From positions 1 through 5,424 of the forward strand of contig CALDGN010000015.1 of NCBI GenBank assembly GCA_937942965.1: a stretch of 5,424 nucleotides of DNA, written 5' to 3'. The notes under the pieces are model-generated. The model was not told where the DNA came from. It searched no databases and worked only from the letters and a program-made list of their open reading frames with translations. This document shows positions 1-5,424 of the stretch, one piece after another (positions within the stretch are counted from its first letter, which is position 1; each line of letters begins with the position of its first letter). Origin of the DNA: an uncultured Acidimicrobiales bacterium. GTDB taxonomy: Bacteria; Actinomycetota; Acidimicrobiia; Acidimicrobiales; UBA10347. A program made the position numbers and the translations under genes.

Positions 1-1
1 G

Positions 2-1018
2 CTCACTGCGCTCTTTGACGCAGGAATCGACAACGTGCTCGCCACGGTCCATTCCTCCGACGACCCCGAGATCCAATCGCTGCACGAAGACTTCGGTGCC
101 TTTGTTCACGAGTACGGCTCGCGCGGTCCCAACGAATGGGAGATCAGCGCAGAGACCTGGGAGACCCAGCCGACCCTCGCGCTCACGATGCTCGACAGTG
201 TCCGCCGCCAAGACGACGACCAGGCACCGCACCTGCGCGCTGCGGGCCTCACCGCTGATCGCGAAGCGCTCGTCGAACAGGTCCGAGGCCAGCTGGCCGA
301 GATCGGCAACGAAGAACTCATTGGCATGTTCGAAGGCGCACTCGTCGCCTCGAACTTCATGGTCTTCCGTGAGCGGGCCAAGACGAACATCATCAAGACC
401 GTCCACGAAGGCCGCATGTGCTTCCGTGAGCTCGGACGTCGCCACGCCGAGGCCGGCAACCTCGCCGACCGGGCCCACGTGTTTATGCTCGTCTCCGCGG
501 AGCTCGACGACTTCGTGGCCAACCCCGCCTCGTTTACCGACACGCTCGCCGAGCGCTACGCCGACTGGCAGCTACTTGCCGAACTCGAAGCGCCGTTCAT
601 CATCGCCGACGGCAATGTGCCGCCGCTGGGCGAGTGGGATCGCAAGGGCGCTTCGGGCGCTGCCACCGCAGCTGCTGGCGATGTGCTTACCGGCGTCGCT
701 GGTTGTCCGGGCACGGTGCGGGGAATCGCGCGGATCATCATGGACCCGTCCGATCCCATGGCGCTCGAACCGGGCGACATCATGATCGCTCCGAACACCG
801 ACCCTGGCTGGACGCCGCTGTTCATGACCGCGGGCGGCGTCGTCGTCAACGTCGGCGGCCAGATCAGCCACGCCATCATCGTCAGCCGCGAGCTAGCGCT
901 GCCGTGCGTGGTCTCGGTCGAGAACGCCACCGAGATCATCCCCGATGGAGCACTCGTCGAAGTGAACGGCGACACCGGCGAGGTCACCGTCATCTCGCTC
1001 GACGGCAGCGAGGCATAA
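2..1018 (+). CDS. PEP-utilizing / rifampicin-phosphotransferase-like enzyme, C-terminal part (5' truncated)
   Basis: The reading frame is open from base 2, so the gene begins before the window; the GTG at 35 is internal and not a credible start. About 338 residues are visible. Fragment residues 41-47 read RGPNEWE, the conserved stretch of the central domain of PEP-synthase-like and rifampicin phosphotransferase proteins. Residues about 232-334 form the swivelling phosphohistidine domain: CPGTVRG at 235-241, then GGQISHA with the phospho-accepting His at fragment residue 290, followed by SRELALPCVV. In this family an ATP-grasp domain phosphorylates the His, which passes the phosphate to a substrate. 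The protein stops about 48 residues after the His, with no PEP/pyruvate TIM barrel, so the architecture is like Rph rather than PpsA or PpdK. The ATP-grasp part must lie upstream. It is followed after 6 bases by the oxidoreductase, suggesting co-transcription. The family is secure; the substrate is unknown. Confidence 0.88.
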   Translation, partial: LTALFDAGIDNVLATVHSSDDPEIQSLHEDFGAFVHEYGSRGPNEWEISAETWETQPTLALTMLDSVRRQDDDQAPHLRAAGLTADREALVEQVRGQLAEIGNEELIGMFEGALVASNFMVFRERAKTNIIKTVHEGRMCFRELGRRHAEAGNLADRAHVFMLVSAELDDFVANPASFTDTLAERYADWQLLAELEAPFIIADGNVPPLGEWDRKGASGAATAAAGDVLTGVAGCPGTVRGIARIIMDPSDPMALEPGDIMIAPNTDPGWTPLFMTAGGVVVNVGGQISHAIIVSRELALPCVVSVENATEIIPDGALVEVNGDTGEVTVISLDGSEA

Positions 1019-1024
1019 CTCGCC

Positions 1025-1996
1025 GTGCCGCATCCGTTCCGTTTCAGTGTCCAGGCATTCACGCCGTCGTCCGCGTCGGAGTGGACTGAGCAGGCTCGCG
1101 CCGCCGAGGACCTCGGCTACAGCTGTCTGCACCTCGCCGACCACTATCTCGGAGCGGGCGAAGCTGCGACCGCAGCGAGTCATCCTCCCCAAGTAGTCGC
1201 CGCAATCCCGGCGATGATGGCGGCCGCGGCCGTCACGAGCACGATCAAGGTCGGCGCTCGTGTCATGTGCTGCGACTATCACCAGCCCGTGGTGTTGGCG
1301 AAGTCGCTCGCCACGATCGACTTCCTGTCCGAAGGTCGGCTCGAGGCGGGCTTCGGCGCCGGTTGGATCACGAGCGAGTACGACGCCATGGGCGTGCCCA
1401 TGGATCGCGCCGGCGTGCGCATTGACCGCATGATCGAATACGTCGAGCTGGCCAAGTCGTACTTCGCCGGCGCCGACTTGGATCAACAAGGCGAGCACGT
1501 ACAGGTGTCGAACATGGCCGCGTTGCCTGCTTCACCGCAGCCGGGCGGGCCCAAGATCATGATCGGCGGCGGATCCCCTCGGGTCTTGCGAACCGCAGGC
1601 AAGATGGCCGACATCGTGTCGATCAACTTCGACAACTCGGCCGGCAAGATCGGCGCCCACGGCATCGGCTCAGGCACTGCCGACGGCACGGTGCAAAAGG
1701 TCGATTGGATCCGCGAAGGTGCGGGCGATCGGTTCGACGACATCGAAATCGAAATCGGGGCCTACTTCACCGCCGTCACGGATCAGACCAAGGCAACCCT
1801 CGAACAGATGGCGGGCGCCATGGGCATGACCCCCGAGGTCCTCGCCGCGCATCCGCACGCACTCGTCGGCTCGGTCGACGAGATCTGCGAAACCCTCGAA
1901 CAACGCCGTGAGCACTACGGCATCAGCTACGTCAACGTGGCCGTCCGCAACATGGCGGCCTTTGCCCCAGTCGTTGCCCGACTGGCCGGGAACTGA
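1025..1996 (+). CDS. LLM-class F420-dependent oxidoreductase (MSMEG_2516-like family)
   Basis: This is a complete 323-residue luciferase-like monooxygenase-fold (TIM barrel) protein. The N-terminus PFRFSVQAF, the segment FGAGW (110-114) followed by a conserved Glu/Tyr region, and IGGG (180-183) leading into SPRVLRTAGKMADIVSIN are typical of the actinobacterial group named after MSMEG_2516. Members are predicted, mostly without biochemical proof, to use reduced coenzyme F420 for hydride transfer; FMN use cannot be excluded. The GTG start is forced: the upstream gene's TAA (1016-1018) is in the same frame, and no other start lies near the conserved N-terminus. A weak GAGG (1010-1013) sits 11 bases upstream, so translation may depend on coupling to the preceding gene. 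The protein is probably cytoplasmic, with no signal peptide or membrane segment seen. In this operon it likely reduces or oxidizes an intermediate of the P450/SDR pathway, which is inference. Confidence 0.9.
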   Translation: MPHPFRFSVQAFTPSSASEWTEQARAAEDLGYSCLHLADHYLGAGEAATAASHPPQVVAAIPAMMAAAAVTSTIKVGARVMCCDYHQPVVLAKSLATIDFLSEGRLEAGFGAGWITSEYDAMGVPMDRAGVRIDRMIEYVELAKSYFAGADLDQQGEHVQVSNMAALPASPQPGGPKIMIGGGSPRVLRTAGKMADIVSINFDNSAGKIGAHGIGSGTADGTVQKVDWIREGAGDRFDDIEIEIGAYFTAVTDQTKATLEQMAGAMGMTPEVLAAHPHALVGSVDEICETLEQRREHYGISYVNVAVRNMAAFAPVVARLAGN

Positions 1997-2000
1997 AGGA
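1995..2000 (+). promoter_or_regulatory. Ribosome binding site of the P450 gene
   Basis: GAAGGA lies six bases before the ATG at 2007 and overlaps the last two bases of the oxidoreductase stop codon. It decides the P450 start: the same frame is open back to an ATG at 1908, but that would run through the conserved C-terminus of the oxidoreductase and has no comparable ribosome binding site. Confidence 0.75.
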
Positions 2001-2006
2001 ACCACC

Positions 2007-3341
2007 ATGAGCGAAAACGACACAGCCGCCACTCCCAAAACTGATGACGCGGTCAGTCTCGATGACTTCGGCCTGTTCGATCCGACCGTCCAGCAATGCC
2101 CGCATCCGTACTACGCCCAGATGCAGCAAGAGGCGCCGGTCTATCCGGCCAAGAGCCCGATGGGTGACCTGCACCTGATCACGAAGTACGGCGACGTCAC
2201 CGACGTGGTCAAGGACATCAAGACGTTCTCGTCACGATTCGACACATCAGGGTCGAACTACAACTCGGAACTCGTCGAGCGGATGAAGGCGCTCTACGAA
2301 GAAGAGGGCGGCTACGACCGGATCGGCACCATGCTCACGGTCGACCCGCCCGATCACACTCGCTATCGCCGCCTGGTGACCAAGGCGTTCACGCCCAAGG
2401 TGATTGCCGAGCTCGAGCCGACGGTGCGCGAGATCACCAGCCGCCTCATCGACGACGTGTTCGAAGTAATGGAACGCGACGGCGTCGTCGAGTTCGTCGA
2501 AACGTTCGCCGTGCCGCTTCCGGTCGCCGTCATCGCCAAGGCGCTCAACGTGCCCGACGATCGTCTCGCCGACTTCAAGCGTTGGAGCGATGCGTCGATT
2601 GCTGGCATTGGCACGAACATCACCGTCGATCAGCGCATTGAGGCCGAGCGCGAGGTGATTGAGTACCAGAAGTACTTCGCCGAGCAGTTCGAGATCCGGC
2701 GAAGCGAGCCCCAAGACGACATCCTCACGAACCTGCTCAACGCTCGAGTTGATCACGGCGAGGTCGACGACGACGGCAATCCGCTACCAGACACCCCGCT
2801 GACGATGCCCGAGATGCTCAGCATCATCCAGCAGCTGCTCGTTGCCGGTAACGAGACCACGACCAAATTCTTGACCGAGATGATGCGCCTGCTCGGCGAG
2901 AACCCCGACGAGTTCGCCAAGCTGCAGGCTGATCTCTCCCGAGCCAAGGCCGTGGGCGAAGAAGCACTGCGCCTGTCGACCCCGACACAGGGCATGTTCC
3001 GCATCGTTCAAGACGACGCCGAAGTCGCCGGCTGTCCGCTCAGCGCGGGCGATCGAGCCGTCGTGATGTTCTCGGCGGCGAACCGCGACCCCGAGGTCTT
3101 CCCGGACCCCGAAGCGTTCAATCCCGACCGCGACAATCTGACGAGCCACCTGGCGTTTGGTCGAGGCGTCCACTTCTGCCTCGGTGCTGCACTCTCCCGT
3201 CTCGAAGGCAAGGTCGCAGCAGAAGAACTCGCCAAGCGAATCGGCTCGTTCGAACTTGCCGAGACGAACGACTATGGCTATCACCCGAGCTTTATGCTGC
3301 GAGGCCTTATGAAGCTCGACGTACACGTCACGCCAGCCTGA
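2007..3341 (+). CDS. Cytochrome P450
   Basis: This is a complete, soluble, class-I-type bacterial P450 of 444 residues, a normal length for the family, with no membrane anchor. All hallmark motifs are present. The C-helix HTRYR has His117 and Arg121, expected to contact the heme propionates. The I-helix AGNETT (280-285) has the acid-alcohol pair Glu283/Thr284 for oxygen activation. The K-helix ExxR is Glu319-Arg322, FNPDR (371-375) is the PERF-like segment, and FGRGVHFCLG carries the heme-ligand Cys391. It should therefore be catalytically competent, inserting one oxygen atom into a substrate with electrons from a ferredoxin and reductase; neither partner is encoded in this window. It starts 10 bases after the oxidoreductase, and its TGA overlaps the SDR start, consistent with one transcript. 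The CYP family and substrate cannot be assigned by eye; steroid, terpenoid or fatty-acid-like substrates are plausible from context only. Confidence 0.96.
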   Translation: MSENDTAATPKTDDAVSLDDFGLFDPTVQQCPHPYYAQMQQEAPVYPAKSPMGDLHLITKYGDVTDVVKDIKTFSSRFDTSGSNYNSELVERMKALYEEEGGYDRIGTMLTVDPPDHTRYRRLVTKAFTPKVIAELEPTVREITSRLIDDVFEVMERDGVVEFVETFAVPLPVAVIAKALNVPDDRLADFKRWSDASIAGIGTNITVDQRIEAEREVIEYQKYFAEQFEIRRSEPQDDILTNLLNARVDHGEVDDDGNPLPDTPLTMPEMLSIIQQLLVAGNETTTKFLTEMMRLLGENPDEFAKLQADLSRAKAVGEEALRLSTPTQGMFRIVQDDAEVAGCPLSAGDRAVVMFSAANRDPEVFPDPEAFNPDRDNLTSHLAFGRGVHFCLGAALSRLEGKVAAEELAKRIGSFELAETNDYGYHPSFMLRGLMKLDVHVTPA

Positions 3342-3343
3342 TG
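3339..3343 (+). promoter_or_regulatory. TGATG stop/start overlap (P450 to SDR)
   Basis: The TGA of the P450 (3339-3341) shares its last base with the ATG of the SDR (3341-3343). No good Shine-Dalgarno sequence precedes the ATG, so translation by re-initiation (coupling) is likely, which would keep the two enzymes at linked levels. Confidence 0.7.
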
Positions 3344-4168
3344 GCTGACGCATCACAATCGAATCAACTCGCCGGCAAGATCTGTGTCGTCACGGGTTCC
3401 ACTCGCGGTATCGGCCGGGGCACGGCCGTTGCGCTGGGAGAACAAGGAGCGACCGTGTACATCACGGGTCGCACCTCTGGTGACAGCGATGCCGAGGCTC
3501 GGACCATCGAAGGCTCCGCCGCAGCCGTCGAAGCTGCTGGTGGTGTCGGGATCCCCGTCCAGGCCGACCACGGCGACGACGCCCAGATCGAGGCGCTCTT
3601 CGCGCGGGTCCGCGACGACCACGGCAAGATCGACCTGCTGGTCAACAACGTCTACAAGATCCCGAACCCGCCCGCGTGGGGCGGTGGCTTCTGGGACCAC
3701 CCGATTTCGATCTGGGACGACCAAGTCGGCATCGGTCTGCGAGCGCACTACGTGGCGTCGTGGCACGCCGCACCGCTGATCTTCGAAGCGGGCGCTGGCG
3801 CCGCGATCGTGAACGTGTCGTCGCCGGGTGGCGAGTCGTACCACTTCTCGTCGTCCTATGGCGCAGGCAAGGCCGGCCTCGACCGCCTCACCGCGGACAT
3901 GGCCATCGAGCTCGAGCCCAAGGGCGTCGCCGCAATCACGCTGTATCCCGGATCGGTGGCGACCGAGTTCATCCTCGAAGCGCGCGGCGAAGCGCCCGAG
4001 GCGCAGACCCCACTGTTGGTCGGACGCTCGGTCGCTGCCGTCGTGCAAGCTGACGATCTGATGAGTCGCTCCGGATCGATCCAATGGGTCGAAGACCTTG
4101 TCGACGAGTTCGGTCTCGTTGACGAAAACGGCAACCAGCCGCCGGGCTATGCCCGTCGAGCCCGCTGA
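3341..4168 (+). CDS. Short-chain dehydrogenase/reductase, DHRS1-like
   Basis: This is a complete 275-residue classical SDR with a Rossmann fold. The cofactor loop TGSTRGIG spans residues 18-25. Arg44, right after strand beta-2 (YITGR), favours NADP(H). The usual NNAG is NNVY at 102-105. The catalytic residues are Ser160 (in NVSSPGG), Tyr173 and Lys177 (YGAGK), and PGSVAT (203-208) follows. The whole pattern (KICVVTG.TRGIGRG, ATVYITGR, FW..P...WDDQ..IGLR.HY, SSPG, YG.GKA..D.L..D.A.EL) closely resembles the animal DHRS1 group and its bacterial relatives, recalled from memory rather than searched. DHRS1 is described as an NADPH-dependent carbonyl reductase acting on steroids and xenobiotics. Here it may oxidize an alcohol made by the adjacent P450, or reduce a ketone. 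It is probably cytoplasmic. It overlaps both neighbours by one base, so it is firmly within the operon. The fold assignment is very sure; the substrate is not known. Confidence 0.94.
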   Translation: MADASQSNQLAGKICVVTGSTRGIGRGTAVALGEQGATVYITGRTSGDSDAEARTIEGSAAAVEAAGGVGIPVQADHGDDAQIEALFARVRDDHGKIDLLVNNVYKIPNPPAWGGGFWDHPISIWDDQVGIGLRAHYVASWHAAPLIFEAGAGAAIVNVSSPGGESYHFSSSYGAGKAGLDRLTADMAIELEPKGVAAITLYPGSVATEFILEARGEAPEAQTPLLVGRSVAAVVQADDLMSRSGSIQWVEDLVDEFGLVDENGNQPPGYARRAR

Positions 4169-4170
4169 TG
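4166..4170 (+). promoter_or_regulatory. TGATG stop/start overlap (SDR to TetR)
   Basis: The SDR stop (4166-4168) and the regulator's ATG (4168-4170) share one base, the same arrangement as the preceding junction. No clear ribosome binding site is present, so the regulator is probably translated by coupling and made only when the operon is transcribed. Confidence 0.68.
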
Positions 4171-4779
4171 CCACGCCTTGGTCGCCCAGCGGCGGCGAAT
4201 GCCCAAGAGACACGCCAACGCATCCTTGATTCGGCGCGCAAGCTCTTCGCCGACAAGGGCTACGACGGCACGAGCAACCGAGCGCTCGCTGACGCAGTCG
4301 GGCTCACGACTGGAGCGCTCTATCACTACTTCGACCGCAAGCTCGACCTGTACCTCGAGGTCTACGAGGACACGCAACGCCATGTCTACGACAACCTCGA
4401 AGCGGCGGTCGCGGACACGTTCATCGACTCGCTCCGTGGCGTGCTCGAAGCAGCCCACGGCCTGAACAACGACGACCCGAGCTTGGCCCAGTTCCTGGGA
4501 AGTTGCCGCGTCGATGTGCAACGTCATGCGGAGCTTGGCGAAGTTTTCGCCACGCTCGACCACACTCGCCAGAACGACTTCTTCGCCGGGCTGGTCCGGC
4601 TTGGCGTCAAGACCGGCGAACTCGATGCTGGCGACGGTGCCCGCACGGCAGCGTTGCTTCGGACCGTGACGATCGGCCTGGTTGACGGGGTGTCGGGCAG
4701 CCAAGCGCGTCATCGCGAGGCCGTTGACGGAATCATCCAACTCTTCGAAGGAAAGCTCGTACGCCCGCCAGCCACCTAG
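4168..4779 (+). CDS. TetR/AcrR-family transcriptional regulator
   Basis: This is a complete 203-residue protein of usual TetR length. The N-terminal DNA-binding domain is clear: residues 14-34 (ETRQRILDSARKLFADKGYDG) form helix 1, and TSNRALADAVGLTTGALYHYF (35-55) is the helix-turn-helix ending in the conserved YHYF signature, followed by K/L-rich helix 4. The rest is the variable ligand-binding and dimerization domain, which gives no clue to the inducer. Family members usually repress their own operon and release DNA when a small molecule, often a pathway substrate or acyl-CoA, binds. The gene sits inside the operon rather than divergent from it, so it would be controlled by the operon promoter, giving autoregulation. 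No operator-like palindrome is visible in the short gap downstream, so its target is probably upstream of the window or elsewhere. The family call is secure; repression of this operon is inference. Confidence 0.94.
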   Translation: MPRLGRPAAANAQETRQRILDSARKLFADKGYDGTSNRALADAVGLTTGALYHYFDRKLDLYLEVYEDTQRHVYDNLEAAVADTFIDSLRGVLEAAHGLNNDDPSLAQFLGSCRVDVQRHAELGEVFATLDHTRQNDFFAGLVRLGVKTGELDAGDGARTAALLRTVTIGLVDGVSGSQARHREAVDGIIQLFEGKLVRPPAT

Positions 4780-4797
4780 GGCCGGGGGACAACACAT

Positions 4798-4804
4798 AGG
4801 GGGA
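4798..4804 (+). promoter_or_regulatory. Ribosome binding site of the CoA transferase gene
   Basis: AGGGGGA ends eight bases before the ATG at 4813, the strongest purine-rich start signal in the window. It supports independent, efficient translation of the CoA transferase, unlike the coupled genes before it. The 33-base gap (4780-4812) holds no recognizable terminator hairpin and little room for a full promoter. Confidence 0.7.
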
Positions 4805-4812
4805 AATTAGCG

Positions 4813-5424
4813 ATGCCGGGACCACTCGACGGCTACACCGTGCTCGATCTGTCGCAGGTCGTGTCGGGGCCACTTGCTGCGATGTTGTTCGCCGACCAAG
4901 GCGCCGATGTCATCAAGGTGGAACCACTCGTCGGCATGGGTGACATGACCCGGCTACCAGCCTTTGAAAAGGGTGGTCTGTCCGCGTTCTACCTGAACAA
5001 CAACCGAGGCAAGCGCTCGATCGGCGTCGATGTGACAACCGACGACGGCAAGGCCGTGCTCTTCGAACTCGCCAGCCAGGTCGACATCGTCATCCAGAAC
5101 TTCCGGCCCGGCGCGGTCGAACGCATGGGCATTGGCTACGACGCCGTCAGCGCCGCGAACCCCGGTGTCGTGTATTGCTCGATCAGCGGCTTCGGTCCGA
5201 CCGGTCCGTACTCGGATCGCCCGGTGCTCGATCCGGTGATCCAGGGACTGACCGGCATGGTCAGCCGCCAGCTCAACCCCGAGGTGCCGTTCCCGGATCT
5301 CGTCCGCAACTTGATTGCCGACAAGTCAACGGCGCTGACCGTGACCCAGGCCATCACGGCTGCACTGTTGGTCAAAGAGAAGACCGGCGCCGGTCAACAC
5401 GTCGAAGTCCCGATGCTCGACTCG
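4813..5424 (+). CDS. CaiB/BaiF family III CoA transferase, N-terminal half (3' truncated)
   Basis: The first 204 residues are visible and the frame is open to the window edge; the family is typically about 380-430 residues. The N-terminus is classic: PLDGYTVLDLSQVVSGPLAAMLFADQGADVIKVE (4-37), GDMTR (43-47), FYLNNNRGKRSI (59-70), QNFRPGAVERMGIGYD (95-110) and SGFGPTGPYSDRP (125-137). Asp170, in LIADKSTA, aligns by hand with the catalytic Asp169 of formyl-CoA transferase, which carries the acyl-enzyme anhydride and CoA thioester intermediates. The His-Asp pair of the related alpha-methylacyl-CoA racemases is absent: the equivalent stretch reads VLDPVIQG. A true transferase is therefore more likely than a racemase. 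It would move CoA between carboxylic acids, activating a pathway acid without ATP. The later glycine-rich loop is beyond the window. The ATG is fixed by a good ribosome binding site 8 bases upstream. The acid substrate is unknown. Confidence 0.95.
   Translation, partial: MPGPLDGYTVLDLSQVVSGPLAAMLFADQGADVIKVEPLVGMGDMTRLPAFEKGGLSAFYLNNNRGKRSIGVDVTTDDGKAVLFELASQVDIVIQNFRPGAVERMGIGYDAVSAANPGVVYCSISGFGPTGPYSDRPVLDPVIQGLTGMVSRQLNPEVPFPDLVRNLIADKSTALTVTQAITAALLVKEKTGAGQHVEVPMLDS

Noticed and set aside
15..785. Open frame of 256 codons overlapping the dikinase fragment in another + frame
   Set aside because: Its translation is Ser/Arg/Thr/Pro-rich without motifs, while the frame ending at 1018 carries the clear phosphohistidine domain.
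1908..2006. N-terminal extension of the P450 from an ATG at 1908
   Set aside because: It overlaps the conserved C-terminus of the oxidoreductase, its translation is low-complexity Ser/Thr/Trp/Pro-rich, and a good ribosome binding site supports ATG 2007 instead.
3353..4213. Long open frame of 286 codons on the minus strand opposite the SDR gene
   Set aside because: It is antisense to a clearly conserved SDR, its translation is rich in Arg/Val/Asp with no recognizable domain, and such shadows are common in GC-rich coding DNA.
4147..4797. Open frame of 216 codons on the minus strand opposite the TetR gene
   Set aside because: It mirrors the TetR coding frame, shows no family motif, and would conflict with the well-supported regulator.
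4780..4812. Possible terminator, promoter or TetR operator between the TetR and CoA transferase genes
   Set aside because: The 33 bases contain no inverted repeat or T-run and no convincing -35/-10 pair; only the ribosome binding site is supported.
5136..5375. Small minus-strand open frame within the CoA transferase gene
   Set aside because: It is antisense to highly conserved CaiB/BaiF sequence and has no domain or start signal of its own.

Overview
The window is a gene-dense, GC-rich stretch of bacterial chromosome carrying six genes, all on the + strand. It reads as the middle of one operon, because the largest gap between genes is 33 bases and two junctions overlap by one base. An LLM-class oxidoreductase of a type usually tied to coenzyme F420, a soluble P450 and a TetR regulator together point to an actinobacterium. 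The codon style (many TCG, GAC and CGA codons) would fit the Acidimicrobiia (Ilumatobacter-like), but that finer placement is inference.

Layout: (1) 2-1018, the C-terminal part of a PEP-utilizing / rifampicin-phosphotransferase-like dikinase, ending in a phosphohistidine swivel domain and cut by the left edge. (2) 1025-1996, a luciferase-like F420-dependent oxidoreductase with a GTG start. (3) 2007-3341, a complete cytochrome P450. (4) 3341-4168, a short-chain dehydrogenase resembling the DHRS1 group. (5) 4168-4779, a TetR-type regulator. (6) 4813-5424, the N-terminal half of a CaiB/BaiF (family III) CoA transferase, cut by the right edge.

The set looks like a catabolic or modification module for a hydrophobic, oxygenatable compound such as a steroid, terpenoid, alicyclic or xenobiotic. 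The P450 would hydroxylate it, the SDR and the flavin/F420 enzyme would adjust oxidation state, the CoA transferase would activate a carboxylate as its thioester, and the TetR protein would sense a substrate or CoA intermediate. The least expected member is the dikinase-like protein, which could phosphorylate a hydroxyl group on a small molecule. The substrate cannot be read from the sequence. No RNA gene, mobile element, CRISPR array, convincing terminator or promoter is visible. I found no clear evidence of a wholly new system; the value lies in the unusual gene combination.
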